Position numbers and translations under genes: made by a program. From Sphingobacteriales bacterium (lineage in GTDB: Bacteria > Bacteroidota > Bacteroidia > Sphingobacteriales > Sphingobacteriaceae), in NCBI GenBank assembly GCA_015655115.1, contig JAATFQ010000032.1, forward strand, positions 1 to 54,887: a stretch of 54,887 bases of DNA, read 5' to 3'. The stretch's first letter is position 1. Each line of letters begins with the position of its first letter. The notes beneath the pieces are model-generated. The model did not search any database, was not told the origin of the DNA, and saw only the letters and a program-made list of their open reading frames with translations. Positions 35,416-45,583 of this stretch are shown here, in pieces.

Positions 35416-36768
35416 TTAACAGTATTGCAGGCTGGATGATGCAGGCAGCGTTATGGGCACGAATTCTTTCTTTTTATGGTTTAAAGAAGCCAGTAAGAGC
35501 CCGGCAATTAAAGTATGAAAGCCTAAAGGTGTAGGTTGGGCCCATCCGCCCTGGGTAAGGATCAGGATGGCGTAGCTGAGCAGCATCCATGGTAACATGT
35601 CGCCCTCGGTAAGCTTACGGAAGCTGGCCAGCACCAGTTTTATGCTGAAACTGATCCTGATTACAATCAGGACAAGCCCAAATACAAGGCCCATCTCTCC
35701 AATAACCCTTCCCCATTCTCCTTCGGCAATTAAAAACTCACGGTCCCCGGTCATGAGTTTACTACCCGCATTGGTACCCATTCCCAATCCCTGTCCAAAA
35801 TAGGGCTGATCTGTAGCGCCGACAAAAGCAAGCGTTAAGTCGCCGAAAAAACGGTCGCCTAATGTTCCCTGCAGTCCGCCTTCGGTATCGTCAGCTTCTT
35901 CGAACCTCGTTGTAAAGGCTTCCGTTGCTACCTGGAAGAAAGGGAGATTACTCAAGATCATCAGGGCAATGAGTGTCATCATACTGATTTTGATCATCTG
36001 TACAGAGTAGCGCGGGTTATACAAAACAGCAATAACGGTGAAAAGGAGCGATAGTATAATCTGGAATAAGAGGCTTCTGCTGATTGATAAAGGGATAGAG
36101 ATTAACAGTGCTGCGGTAGCCAGGATGAGCAGCAGTTTATTGATATATTTTGCATTCAGCCAGAAGTAGAAGACAAAGCATGCTACGAGGCTAAAAAACA
36201 ACGAGTTGCCATTGGTAAAAGAAAACGTTCCCGGCGGGCGGAAGAAGCCCAGGGCGCCACTAAAGCCACCGCCTTCTACTTCATCATTCAGTCCTTTGTT
36301 TACCCAGGCCGATTGTGGAGAATAAAATTGGATGCCGATCAGGATCACCATTGGGATGGCAATATAAAGGCATACTTTTCCCATTTTTATTACATCATGC
36401 CGGTCAAATACCTTCCCTATAACAAAAATGAGAGGCCAGTGCAGCAGCAGAGCCCTGCCGCCATAGAGGGCTACCTGAAGATTACCATGTCCGAATACCA
36501 ACGTCGTAACGGTTGCTGCCAGGCCCAGTATAACCATGGATACCATATAGAAATCGAAGGAAAGCAAGTTTCTTTTCCAGCAGATAAAGAGAATCCATAA
36601 GGCTAAAGGGTCCCTGACAATCAATAATGGTGTGGCGAGAAATGGCAGGAACCATTTACGCAATGCACCTTCAATGATCAGCAGGATAAAGTAAGCCCAG
36701 ATTGCATTTTTGACAAGTCTGTCGGGCTCCTTTGGCTGAATTATTTTCCGGTAGTTATCAGTATTCAT
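35416..36768 (-). CDS. O-antigen ligase/polymerase-like membrane protein (Wzy candidate)
   Basis: This 450-residue inner-membrane protein has about ten to twelve hydrophobic helices and a large periplasmic loop in the second half (around FTTRFEEADDTEGGLQGTLGDRFFGD). The loop ends in GQGLGMGTNAGSK, as in the Wzy_C/O-antigen ligase family. It should join exported repeat units in the periplasm. It overlaps the next glycosyltransferase gene by 11 bp. In this operon it is the only candidate polymerase. Confidence 0.85.
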   Translation of the reverse strand: MNTDNYRKIIQPKEPDRLVKNAIWAYFILLIIEGALRKWFLPFLATPLLIVRDPLALWILFICWKRNLLSFDFYMVSMVILGLAATVTTLVFGHGNLQVALYGGRALLLHWPLIFVIGKVFDRHDVIKMGKVCLYIAIPMVILIGIQFYSPQSAWVNKGLNDEVEGGGFSGALGFFRPPGTFSFTNGNSLFFSLVACFVFYFWLNAKYINKLLLILATAALLISIPLSISRSLLFQIILSLLFTVIAVLYNPRYSVQMIKISMMTLIALMILSNLPFFQVATEAFTTRFEEADDTEGGLQGTLGDRFFGDLTLAFVGATDQPYFGQGLGMGTNAGSKLMTGDREFLIAEGEWGRVIGEMGLVFGLVLIVIRISFSIKLVLASFRKLTEGDMLPWMLLSYAILILTQGGWAQPTPLGFHTLIAGLLLASLNHKKKEFVPITLPASSSLQYC

Positions 36769-38008
36769 ATGAATTTGCTATGAGCGTTGTCAGTTCTTTT
36801 TTATATACAGACCAGGGCCTTTTTTTTGCAGTTTCTATAGCTTCATGCCCGGCCTCAATTACGGCATAAGGATTACGCAGCAGATGATCAATAGCTCCTC
36901 TTATTGCCGTAGTGGAGCCCGCCTGAATGAGCCAGCCATTGCGCCCATGCTCAATTAAGTCGGGCCCGGCGGTCCTGTCTGTGGTGATCACCGGCATTCC
37001 CTGCGACATTGCTTCAGTGATGACGAGCCCAAACCCTTCAAATAGAGAAGGGAAGATGAGTACATCATTTTTCCGCATCAGTTCCAGTATTTTATGGTGC
37101 GGCAGACTAGGTATCCATAAATGCTTCTGGAGTGCTGCATTCAGGGCAGGGCAGTGATTGCTGTCTTTAAGTCCTACAATGGTGAGATCGACATATTTTT
37201 CCAGGCCTTTAACAGCGGCAAATAAATTGGCTATTCCTTTTCTTTGCGACAGTCCGCCTACGAACAGTATTTTCAGTGGTCTTTTTTCTATGCCAGAGAT
37301 ACTGTAATCCCTTGCTGCAGTAACCGGGGGGAAGCCGAAAGGGACAATATGTATGGAGGCCAGCTGGCCGGGGAAATCTTTCAGCGTGCTGGCAGTAAAT
37401 CTGCTGGCAGCAAAAATGCGGTCCGCCATTTGCAGTTCATCATCCTGCCGTGCTAACTTTTCCGGAGAGTCCATCAGTCCTGTTAAGGTTGGTGCCCATT
37501 CTGGCCAGCGTTCACGTTCCAATTGTAAAATCTGCCGTGCCCGGCGCCAATATCCTATAGGCATGTCATATAAACATTCCATATTGAGCGACTTAGCTTT
37601 TTTAAAGGAGTAATATGCTGCATCCAGATAAGCGTAGACAGCCGTTGCTCCTTTCTGCTGTGCCCTGGGTAGTGCCGATGCTACTTTTTTATCAAAATCC
37701 TTATAAATAGCATCCACAGATAGTAAACCTGTTTCGTGATGTACCAGGTTCTTAAATCCCGCCTTCAGTGCCACCTGCCTTCCCATTTCCATCCAGGGGG
37801 ATGTAGTGGTCAGCGGTTGGATTGCCGGGTCCAGGCTTCTTCGTTTTATGGCAGAAAAGGGGCCAAATCTACTTATCCTGTTCAGGAAGCTTCCCGGAAA
37901 AGAAGCTACAGCCGTATGGAACTGTGCCAGCATATCTGCTTCATAAAGCCCATATGCTGCGGCGCGGTTACATTCATTACTTGTAGGGTGGGAGATCAGT
38001 ACTTTCAT
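36758..38008 (-). CDS. GT4-family glycosyltransferase
   Basis: This 416-residue GT-B protein opens with MKVLISHPTSNECNRAAAYGLYEADML. The C-terminal half holds LKILFVGGLSQRKGIANLFAAV and FPSLFEGFGLVITEAMSQGMPVITT, the EGFG/E-x7-E donor motif, then DLIEHGRNGWLI. It overlaps both neighbours (11 bp with the polymerase gene, 4 bp with the next glycosyltransferase), so these are co-translated. Confidence 0.92.
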   Translation of the reverse strand: MKVLISHPTSNECNRAAAYGLYEADMLAQFHTAVASFPGSFLNRISRFGPFSAIKRRSLDPAIQPLTTTSPWMEMGRQVALKAGFKNLVHHETGLLSVDAIYKDFDKKVASALPRAQQKGATAVYAYLDAAYYSFKKAKSLNMECLYDMPIGYWRRARQILQLERERWPEWAPTLTGLMDSPEKLARQDDELQMADRIFAASRFTASTLKDFPGQLASIHIVPFGFPPVTAARDYSISGIEKRPLKILFVGGLSQRKGIANLFAAVKGLEKYVDLTIVGLKDSNHCPALNAALQKHLWIPSLPHHKILELMRKNDVLIFPSLFEGFGLVITEAMSQGMPVITTDRTAGPDLIEHGRNGWLIQAGSTTAIRGAIDHLLRNPYAVIEAGHEAIETAKKRPWSVYKKELTTLIANSYEY

Positions 38009-39045
38009 GTTTGCAGTTTTAGGGTCATTGCGGCGTTAATTACCTGCAGATATTTTTTAATAATATGTTGAGGATGAAAATTTTTCAGCTGTTTTTTAGC
38101 GGCTTGCCGGAGTTCGTCTTCTGCTTCAGGATTTTCGTTTATCCATTTCATACAGGATACCAATGCATTAAGGTCGCCACGTTTAAAGGTCAGTCCTGCT
38201 TTGCCCACCGCATCCGGAAGTCCGCCTTCATCAGCTACCACAGGCAGGCAGCCACATGCGATTCCTTCGAGGGCTACGATGCCAAAGGGCTCTTTCCATA
38301 TCGAAGGGATGAGGAGGAAACGGTGGCTATTCAGCTGAAAAACAAGTTCTTTCCCCTGTAGTGCGCCGGTAAATGATACTTGATCCTGCATATTCAATGA
38401 AGCCGTTAAATCTTCAAGCTGCTGGCGCATAGGTCCGTCACCGATAATAGTTAATGATGATCTGGTACTGCCCTCTGCCAGGGAGTTGTTGAACTGATGC
38501 AGTGCTTTTATTGCCATATCTGGTCCTTTATCATTTACCAGCCTGCCCAGGAATAAAAAATCTACTGTCCTTTTTACGTGGTCAAGAATTTTAAAAGTAT
38601 CTGCCCGGTAAGGGTTACCGATAACAATTGCCGGGAGAAAGCATGATTTCCTGATAGCTTCGCTCACTGCTATCACAGTATGTGCACGCTTTAACCATAT
38701 CCGTTTTAGCCTGTCCTGAATAGCAATGCGGCCATCTGTCCTCGATATCCATGTATGTATAGCTATGACCAAAGGGCGGTTGAAAAATATAGCCGGCCAT
38801 GATAATCTGAGGCCTGGATTATTTTCAAAGACTAAATCGGCCCAGGCGTGCCTGCGCAGCAATACATACGTGGAAGGTTTTCTGATAATTTCAAACGCGA
38901 AAGAAGTATCATCTCCATCATCTGCCCATGTTAATAAACAGACCTCGTGGCCTGCCTGGGCAAAGCTGCTGCAGAGCATTTCAGATATCACTTCAATGCC
39001 ACCTATAAAAGGATAAAAATTATGTGAGAGGAACAATATTTTCAT
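38005..39045 (-). CDS. GT4-family glycosyltransferase
   Basis: This 346-residue GT-B protein has a glycine-rich N-terminal acceptor site (HNFYPFIGGIEVISEMLC) and a donor half with FLFLGRLVNDKGPDMAIKAL, LIPSIWKEPFGIVALEGIACGCLPVV and DEGGLPDAVG. It is preceded in the transcript by the GT8-like gene (32 bp) and overlaps the next by 4 bp. Confidence 0.92.
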   Translation of the reverse strand: MKILFLSHNFYPFIGGIEVISEMLCSSFAQAGHEVCLLTWADDGDDTSFAFEIIRKPSTYVLLRRHAWADLVFENNPGLRLSWPAIFFNRPLVIAIHTWISRTDGRIAIQDRLKRIWLKRAHTVIAVSEAIRKSCFLPAIVIGNPYRADTFKILDHVKRTVDFLFLGRLVNDKGPDMAIKALHQFNNSLAEGSTRSSLTIIGDGPMRQQLEDLTASLNMQDQVSFTGALQGKELVFQLNSHRFLLIPSIWKEPFGIVALEGIACGCLPVVADEGGLPDAVGKAGLTFKRGDLNALVSCMKWINENPEAEDELRQAAKKQLKNFHPQHIIKKYLQVINAAMTLKLQT

Positions 39046-39077
39046 CGTGTAATTTATTGGCTGTCAGGTTGATGTTG

Positions 39078-40070
39078 TTATTGGTTGTTCAGAATGGGCT
39101 TAAGCCGCATTTTTATACTAATGGGCAGGTTATGGCGGAAGAAATTGCGGAATGACTTTTTAAATTTCTTCTGGCCTTCATTATTCATATAATAGCAGCC
39201 AGTCTTCTTAAAACCGAAATAATTGTTTTCCAGGAGCTCATGGTGGTAGTTTTGGAAGATTTCCACCAGATCAGGCCTGGTTTCAAAGGTATATCGGGTA
39301 TGAAAAGCGGCTATTTCATGAGGTTTTGCGGGGTTATAATGGCTGAAATGGAAAAATACAAGTGGCTGGCCATTTACCATATATCCATTGTCCCACTCTG
39401 TAATTTCTCTTTCGTGTAAATTCCAGTGGGCCATGTTATAGCCGGGGCACTTATCTATCAGCACCCGGTCAAAAAAGGCAGGTACCATATTCATCCATAG
39501 CTGATCTACAAACAGTCCTCTGGAAAGATCCACAAAGCAGTTATGCCGCAGTTTTTCTGCCCACCATCGTAGCATATTCAGCGTGTTTATGCTTCTTTTC
39601 ACTGCGAGGAATCCCAGATTGAATACTCCGGTATCGAAGATATGTTTTTCTGCCGGGAGATACCCGTCAGTGATAGGATTGGTGATATGGGGGCTTAGAA
39701 TAATATCCGATTGTTCCAGTTTATTTTCCAGGCTGTTTAATGATCCAAGCACCATAATGTCGGGATCAAAATAAATAATCTTCTCAGTTTGGGGGTGGTG
39801 ATCGAGTAGGTAAATAAAATAGGAAGGTTTCACGGCGGTAATCAATTCTACAATAGAGTAGGTATTTACCATCTCATCAAAACCATCGATATTTAATTTC
39901 TCTACTTCCAGGATCTCGCCTTTAATAGCAGAAAGATCAACATTATGTACGTTTTTGTCTACCAGGCCAATAATCAGCTTCCAATCGGGATTAGATTTAT
40001 ACAAAGAATTGTAGAGCGTTTGGGCCTGGCCCAGGTAATTAATAGAACAAAGAGTAAATGCTATATTCAT
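39078..40070 (-). CDS. GT8-like glycosyltransferase
   Basis: This 330-residue GT-A protein starts MNIAFTLCSINYLGQAQTLYNSL, has the metal-binding pair Asp102-x-Asp104 in YFDPDIMV, and FNLGFLAVKRS and DQLWMNMVPAFF in the following sheet. This is the layout of GT8-like transferases. A basic C-terminal tail (KKFKKSFRNFFRH) may touch the membrane. It lies 18 bp after the flippase gene. Confidence 0.85.
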   Translation of the reverse strand: MNIAFTLCSINYLGQAQTLYNSLYKSNPDWKLIIGLVDKNVHNVDLSAIKGEILEVEKLNIDGFDEMVNTYSIVELITAVKPSYFIYLLDHHPQTEKIIYFDPDIMVLGSLNSLENKLEQSDIILSPHITNPITDGYLPAEKHIFDTGVFNLGFLAVKRSINTLNMLRWWAEKLRHNCFVDLSRGLFVDQLWMNMVPAFFDRVLIDKCPGYNMAHWNLHEREITEWDNGYMVNGQPLVFFHFSHYNPAKPHEIAAFHTRYTFETRPDLVEIFQNYHHELLENNYFGFKKTGCYYMNNEGQKKFKKSFRNFFRHNLPISIKMRLKPILNNQ

Positions 40071-40088
40071 TTGTTAATAATTTTCGGT

Positions 40089-41408
40089 TTATTTATGCAG
40101 GGCCTGACGTTCTTCCGTATTTCTGGTTTTTATAATCTTAACAAAACCATATGCTACATTCATTAACAGGTATACGGCTGCTACGCATATGTTCATGAGG
40201 AAGATGTCTTTAAGAGAAGATATGCCTATGCAAAAAGCACTTAAGGCTATTGTCATTATTGATACAGGTATGGATATGGCCGGGTTGATCACCCAGCCTC
40301 TGCTGGCACACAGTGCAAATGTTGCCTGCCCAATTACATATATGCTGCTGCCGGTGATCATTAATACCACTTCTGTATTTAATCCTTCATATTTGTGCCC
40401 CAGAATGGCAAGAATCAGATCAGAGAAAATCCATACCATTACGATCAGCAGGGTGGCAAAAAAAAGCATGCCCAGCTGGATTTGTATGTACCGTTTAAGG
40501 AGGACAATGCTGCTTACTGTCATTCTCGCAAAACGGGGCACAACCAATGCGCCAAAAAGGATAGTAAATAAATTAACTACCATACTTAAACGGGTAAGAG
40601 CACCGGCACTTGCGAGCGCCTGTGTAGAGCCGAAGAGGGATATAAGCCAGATTGTAATCTGTCCTGAAAGGCATATGTAAACTGCTTCGGGGAATATGCG
40701 CGCTGACAGGGCAAGCAGTCTTTTTTTGATCTCCGCATTTGGTTTTGCCTGATAATTTGCAAAGGGACTTGATAATTTATACAATTGCCTGTTGGTCCAG
40801 ATTTGGGCCAGGCCACTTACAAAGCAGGCAATAAATGCCATCGGTAATGCGAAGATGCTTAATATCAGGAGTATAAATCGGCCAGATGCCGTGGACAGCT
40901 GAATCTTTTGCAGTGGGAAAATGTCTTGCCGGAGGCGGGGTAAAGCCTCATATACAGACCCGATGCTGCCGGCTGTAAAAGTAGGAATAATGGATAAACA
41001 TATCATAACTGACATTAGCCAGCTAGCGTTATGGTGCCTGAGCAGGTATAAAAGAGCCGGCAGGAAGATCAGCAGGCTGAGCATTGCGAATTTTTTCCTG
41101 AGTGATAATCCCGTTACCAGCACGGCCCCCATTTTTTGGGGATCTTGCCACACCTTTCCCCCTTCAGCCATAATGCCACTGCCTATCCCTGAGTCGGCCA
41201 GTACCAGCATATTCGCAAGCATGGTATTTGCCAGCGTATAAAGTGCATATTCCTGGGTGGGTAACATCCTGATCACCAGGATAGCACTTGCAAACCCAAG
41301 AGCCTGTGCTGCCACTTGTGCTGATCCTGTAACGGTGATCAGTTTGCCCCACTCTAAAGCCTTTGAATAATTTGGATGTGCATTTACTCTTTGTACAAAT
41401 TCTCTCAT
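40089..41408 (-). CDS. Wzx-like polysaccharide flippase
   Basis: This 439-residue inner-membrane protein has about twelve hydrophobic helices. The first (SAQVAAQALGFASAILVIRMLPTQEYALYTLANTM) is the typical start of PST-type exporters. It should flip lipid-linked repeat units to the periplasm. It is immediately downstream of the tyrosine-kinase gene (8 bp). The family assignment is from helix pattern and position. Confidence 0.88.
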   Translation of the reverse strand: MREFVQRVNAHPNYSKALEWGKLITVTGSAQVAAQALGFASAILVIRMLPTQEYALYTLANTMLANMLVLADSGIGSGIMAEGGKVWQDPQKMGAVLVTGLSLRKKFAMLSLLIFLPALLYLLRHHNASWLMSVMICLSIIPTFTAGSIGSVYEALPRLRQDIFPLQKIQLSTASGRFILLILSIFALPMAFIACFVSGLAQIWTNRQLYKLSSPFANYQAKPNAEIKKRLLALSARIFPEAVYICLSGQITIWLISLFGSTQALASAGALTRLSMVVNLFTILFGALVVPRFARMTVSSIVLLKRYIQIQLGMLFFATLLIVMVWIFSDLILAILGHKYEGLNTEVVLMITGSSIYVIGQATFALCASRGWVINPAISIPVSIMTIALSAFCIGISSLKDIFLMNICVAAVYLLMNVAYGFVKIIKTRNTEERQALHK

Positions 41409-41416
41409 GGAGTCCG

Positions 41417-43774
41417 TTAAAACCTGTTAAAAATCGAATTGATGTAGAAGCTGTTATCTTTTTTGTCATGCTGGTCGTAATACTTATAGCTATAATGGTA
41501 ACCATATCCATTTTTGCCACGCTGAATGCCGTTGAATACCAGTCTCATATTGGGCAGGCGATGCTCTTCCTGGAGCTGTTTAATAAACTGCAGTTCCTCT
41601 TTGCCGGTATATCCCTGTCTGATCAGGTAAATAGTGGCATCACTTAGGGGAGCGAGGATCATTGCATCGGTAACCAGGCGCAATGGCGGAGAGTCCATTA
41701 AGATATGGTCGTACTCATCCCGGAGCTCAGTGATGAGTCTCTCCATTTCTTCGGTTTCCAATAGTTCTGACGGGTTTGAGCGTATCGTTCCGGCACTCAT
41801 TACAAAAAGATTGGGGTTAACACCAGAAGGTTGAATAATCTCTTCTTTCGTTACCTCTCCGCTCAACAGGTCACTGAGTCCCATTCTTTTCGGGTCCAGG
41901 TTAAAGATCTTTGTAATCTTAGGTTTTCTTAAGTCCAGCTCCAGGATAATGGTTTTTCTGCCCAGGGCTGCTAAAGATGCACCCATATTACTGGCAACGA
42001 AGCTTTTTCCTTCACCGGGAATACTGGAGGTAAAGAGGGTCACTTTTCCTTGTTCTTTTTTTGGTGTGAGATGCAGCAGGTTAGTGCGCAATGCCCTGAA
42101 CTGCTCGCCGATAATCTTGCTGCCTGCGCCCTGTTTAATCACCAGGGGTGATTTATTAGTGTTCTGTATCAGCTCACTAATCACTGCAACATCAGTTGCC
42201 ATTTCAATTTCATTCCTGCTCAGCACCCTGTTTTTAATGGCTTCCCTGCTGTAGATCAGTCCGATAGGTAAACAGAGGCCAATGATGAAAGCAAATGATA
42301 AGGTAAACTTCTTTTTTGAAGCCGGAGCTTCATAATAAGCTTCTTCAACTGTTCTGGCATCTGTTAAGGTAGAAGCGTAACTTAATGCTATTTCTTCGCG
42401 CTTTTCCAGTAAATACACATAGAGGTTTTCTTTAATGGCCTGCTGGCGTTTAATACTCACATATTGTCTTTCCTGGCCAGGAATATTTTTTATAGAGCTT
42501 TCAAAAGTGGAATTTATCTTCTGAAATTGTCTTTGCGTATTTACCAGTGATGTTTTTATGTTTTTGATATTCTCTCTCACGGCCATTTTGAGACTGTTAA
42601 TCTGCCTGTTTATAGGTATAAAAATGGGGTTAGTAGCGGGAGTAATCGCCAGCATCTTATCACGCTCAAGCTGCAATTTCGTGAGCTGAGCCACCATATT
42701 GGTTAATCCAGGATCCGTTATGCCAATTGTAGCTGGAGAACTCTCGGCATTATTTTCATTATTTACATACCTTTCGATACCCTGGATTACATTCAGCTGC
42801 ACATTTACCTCATTCAGGCGGCCGTCGACAGATTGAATATTATTGAGGTAGTACTGTGATTTTGACGAGATATCCGTTAGTCCGATACTACTTTTGTAGC
42901 CTTCAACATTTTTCTCCACATCGGTCAGTTCTCCGGTAAGGGAGGCTAGCCTTTCATCAATAAATTTCAGGGTACTTTCTGTTTCTTTATTTTTATCGAT
43001 GATATTAAAACTCTTATATACAGAGATGAGATAGTTCAGAATTTCCGTTCCTCTTTCGGGCACTTCATCCTCGATCTTTAATTCAATGAGGGGTGATTTT
43101 TTACTTAATACGGTAGAAATGGAATTTTGATAGGCACTGATGACTAAGTCCTTATCCGTTAAGCTGACGTTGACTGTTTCTCCGATATATTTATTGAGGG
43201 TGGCTGTGGGCTGCAGCTGCCATTTTCCAAAGTCACTGCTAAAAGTAGTTTTAAATGAAGCATTGATGACTTTGCCAGAGCTGAAGGTTACCGTATATTC
43301 ATTCTTATTTTTCAGGTATATGGCGCAGGTAAAGGCGTTAAAGTTTGCCGTTTGTTTCAGCAATTTAAATTTAACAGGGGTAGTGGCATAAATATCATAG
43401 ACGCCATATTCTCCCGGGGTGGTATAGGTACACCAGAGCTGAAGTTTGTCGACCACAGCCTTAACGATTGGTCTCGACTGTAATATTTCTAATTCACTTT
43501 CTACAAGCTTCGACTCTGTCGAGATGTTCAGTTGCTGTAAGGCTGCTGCTTTTTCTGGTGACGCTTTACTTTTATCGTCCTTTATAGCCAGTTTTGCTTT
43601 CACCAGGTAGAGTGGCCTGGTATGGTTGAGATAAAAAATGGCCAGTCCCATACAGAGTAGGATACTGATTAAAAAAAGAGGCCAGTGGTACAGATATTTA
43701 ATAATAATCTGCCTGATGTCTTTCTCATGATTTACCCTGGTTTCGGTAGAAGATGAATGTAAGTATTTTTCCAT
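41417..43774 (-). CDS. polysaccharide co-polymerase / tyrosine autokinase (Wzc-like)
   Basis: This 785-residue inner-membrane protein controls chain length and export. The ATG at 43774 is preferred over an upstream GTG at 43807. It has an N-terminal Wzz helix (about 35-55, LFLISILLCMGLAIFYL), a long periplasmic coiled-coil region, a second helix (about 505-525) and a cytoplasmic BY-kinase domain with Walker A GEGKS (Lys590), a second Walker motif ELDLRKPK and Walker B ILMDSPP. The C-terminal tail is tyrosine-rich (GYGYHYSYKYYDQ), the usual autophosphorylation cluster. It follows the export lipoprotein gene by 22 bp. Confidence 0.95.
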   Translation of the reverse strand: MEKYLHSSSTETRVNHEKDIRQIIIKYLYHWPLFLISILLCMGLAIFYLNHTRPLYLVKAKLAIKDDKSKASPEKAAALQQLNISTESKLVESELEILQSRPIVKAVVDKLQLWCTYTTPGEYGVYDIYATTPVKFKLLKQTANFNAFTCAIYLKNKNEYTVTFSSGKVINASFKTTFSSDFGKWQLQPTATLNKYIGETVNVSLTDKDLVISAYQNSISTVLSKKSPLIELKIEDEVPERGTEILNYLISVYKSFNIIDKNKETESTLKFIDERLASLTGELTDVEKNVEGYKSSIGLTDISSKSQYYLNNIQSVDGRLNEVNVQLNVIQGIERYVNNENNAESSPATIGITDPGLTNMVAQLTKLQLERDKMLAITPATNPIFIPINRQINSLKMAVRENIKNIKTSLVNTQRQFQKINSTFESSIKNIPGQERQYVSIKRQQAIKENLYVYLLEKREEIALSYASTLTDARTVEEAYYEAPASKKKFTLSFAFIIGLCLPIGLIYSREAIKNRVLSRNEIEMATDVAVISELIQNTNKSPLVIKQGAGSKIIGEQFRALRTNLLHLTPKKEQGKVTLFTSSIPGEGKSFVASNMGASLAALGRKTIILELDLRKPKITKIFNLDPKRMGLSDLLSGEVTKEEIIQPSGVNPNLFVMSAGTIRSNPSELLETEEMERLITELRDEYDHILMDSPPLRLVTDAMILAPLSDATIYLIRQGYTGKEELQFIKQLQEEHRLPNMRLVFNGIQRGKNGYGYHYSYKYYDQHDKKDNSFYINSIFNRF

Positions 43775-43796
43775 GGTGAGTAGATGTTGGTTTGAT

Positions 43797-44528
43797 TTAC
43801 AGGACACTAGTCAGAATAATGGTGATAATAGAGGCGAATGAAAGAAAGAGGCTTACATTGCGATAGCCGGTGTCGACGCTGGAATATTTGGTCTTATCTG
43901 GTTCTACATAAATTACATCGTTGTTTTTAAGGTAATAATAGGGAGAGTTGAAAACCTTGCCCGAGGTAAGGTCTATTGTGATAAACTCACGTTTACCATC
44001 AATCTCACGAATGAGCATTACATTGGTCCGTTTAGCCGTAATATTCAGGTCGCCCGCCATGCTCAGTGCCTCGGTAAGTGTAATGCGTTCGCTTGGTACT
44101 TTAAAAACATCAGGCTTACTGACATCACCGAGAACGGCTATTTTAAAATTCATCATCCTCACGTTTACCGAAGGCTCTTTTAGATAAGGAGCCAGTTGTT
44201 TTTTTAGTTGTTCAGCAGCCATTGAAGTGGTTAAGCCGGCAACTTTTTGCTTGCCGATGAGGGGGAGTTCTATCTGTCCGTTCTGATCAACCAGGTATCC
44301 CGCCACACGGCTGCTGGAATCGCTGAATGCCAGCGGGTTCAGGCTGGTGACGTAAATACTTAAAATGTCAGAATTCTGGATTGTAAGTGGAGTGAAGTTC
44401 CTGATCTCTTCCCGGCTGTCGCTGGTTCTGCTGATAGTTTGAAAATAAGGTACCCTTTTGTAAGAATTACATGCGCTGAAAAGCACAGTGATAATGGCTG
44501 TAATAAAAAGTATATAATATCTGTTCAT
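43797..44528 (-). CDS. polysaccharide export outer-membrane lipoprotein (Wza-like)
   Basis: This 243-residue protein starts at the ATG at 44528, which gives a lipoprotein signal ending at Cys20 (FSAC); the frame is open 13 codons further. The polysaccharide export domain (NSDILSIYVTSLNPLAFSD...GYLVDQNGQIELPLIGKQKVAGLT) is followed by an SLBB domain (VLGDVSKPDVFKVPSERITLTEALSMAGDL). A hydrophobic C-terminal segment is typical of Bacteroidota members. It is the first gene of the operon. Confidence 0.95.
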   Translation of the reverse strand: MNRYYILFITAIITVLFSACNSYKRVPYFQTISRTSDSREEIRNFTPLTIQNSDILSIYVTSLNPLAFSDSSSRVAGYLVDQNGQIELPLIGKQKVAGLTTSMAAEQLKKQLAPYLKEPSVNVRMMNFKIAVLGDVSKPDVFKVPSERITLTEALSMAGDLNITAKRTNVMLIREIDGKREFITIDLTSGKVFNSPYYYLKNNDVIYVEPDKTKYSSVDTGYRNVSLFLSFASIITIILTSVL

Positions 44529-44984
44529 AGGAATAAAAATTACGAGGTAAAAGCTTCGCCACTCCACTTACAATGGCTTTAGATAGAGCGTATGAATAAA
44601 GTATCGCCTTTTTAATAATATAAATTAATTATGAAGGTGTCTACGTCAATTATTTATAAAAGTAATGTGTGTATGATGATAAATGAAGCAGTTATGGTTA
44701 ATGATTATGTTTTTGTGATAAATTGTGTATTTCTGTGCAGGGTGATTTTATTGTGTTGTACACTGAAATAATTTCTGGAAATAACTGATCATGCGTTTTA
44801 AACAAATCACGGCAGAGCGTGTCATCTATTTTTTACGCGAGTAATTAGCAGGAAGAAAAAGCAGGATTCACACCTGTTGTAATCTTTTCCCACGACTATA
44901 CGCTTTGTTATACATTGCTGAACACCAGGTAGTTTTTAGTGTTTTTAGCATTATTTTCGATAGAATACTAATAAATATTTGGGT
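44529..44984. promoter_or_regulatory. divergent promoter region of the exopolysaccharide operon and upxY
   Basis: 456 bases without a gene. For the plus direction, TTTG at 44904-44907 and TAGTTTTT at 44930-44937 lie 26 bases apart, close to the Bacteroidota -33/-7 pattern with one mismatch. This is a candidate upxY promoter. I found no equally good pair for the minus-strand operon. Confidence 0.4.
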
Positions 44985-45551
44985 ATGGAAGGAAAAAGAA
45001 TATCTGCTATTGATGCAGAGGGGCGGCACTGGATGGTTATCTATACCAAATCCAAGTGTGAAAAAAAGGCTGATCAGTTGTTGAAGCTTCAGGGAATACA
45101 GAGCTTTTGTCCGCTGGTCAAAGAAAAGAAAAAATGGGCTGACAGGTACAAAATGGTTGAATTTCCACTTTTTAATTCTTATGTATTTGTTTACGTGAAT
45201 CGTCGTGAGCAGTTACAGGTACTGCAAACATCCGGGGTTGTTAATTTTGTTTACTACTGTGGGAAGCCTGCGACAGTGCCGGCCGGCGATATTGAAAGCA
45301 TACGGGTTTTTACAAATCAATATCCAGATATTGAGTCCGTTAGTATAAAAAAACTACGCCCTGGTGATTTGGTTAAAATTAATGATGGCATTCTTTTTGA
45401 CATTCATGGAGAGATACTAGAGATACATGGGAAATCAGTACTAGTAATCATGAAGCAACTGGATTGCGCATTAATAGCCAAATTAAAGGTAAGTTCGGAC
45501 CATATTCTCGTAACCAAAGCTATAGTTGGTAATTATTCTGCAATGAATTAA
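44985..45551 (+). CDS. UpxY-family transcription antiterminator (NusG-like)
   Basis: This 188-residue protein uses the ATG at 44985 (a TTG two codons upstream is less likely). It has the NusG N-terminal domain with WMVIYTKSKCEKKADQLL, FCPLVKEKKKWADR and PLFNSYVFVYV, and a C-terminal KOW-like domain with LRPGDLVKINDGILFDIHGEIL. Such proteins keep RNA polymerase on long capsule or exopolysaccharide operons. Unusually it is divergent from the operon rather than its first gene, so it must act in trans or from its own transcript. It is followed 32 bp later by an HTH gene. Confidence 0.9.
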   Translation: MEGKRISAIDAEGRHWMVIYTKSKCEKKADQLLKLQGIQSFCPLVKEKKKWADRYKMVEFPLFNSYVFVYVNRREQLQVLQTSGVVNFVYYCGKPATVPAGDIESIRVFTNQYPDIESVSIKKLRPGDLVKINDGILFDIHGEILEIHGKSVLVIMKQLDCALIAKLKVSSDHILVTKAIVGNYSAMN

Positions 45552-45583
45552 CTTATTTATGGATTAAATATACTTATTTATAT

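Noticed and set aside
43775..43807. Upstream GTG start for the Wzc-like kinase
   Set aside because: It would overlap the export lipoprotein gene by 11 bp and adds a non-conserved leader; the ATG at 43774 is preferred.
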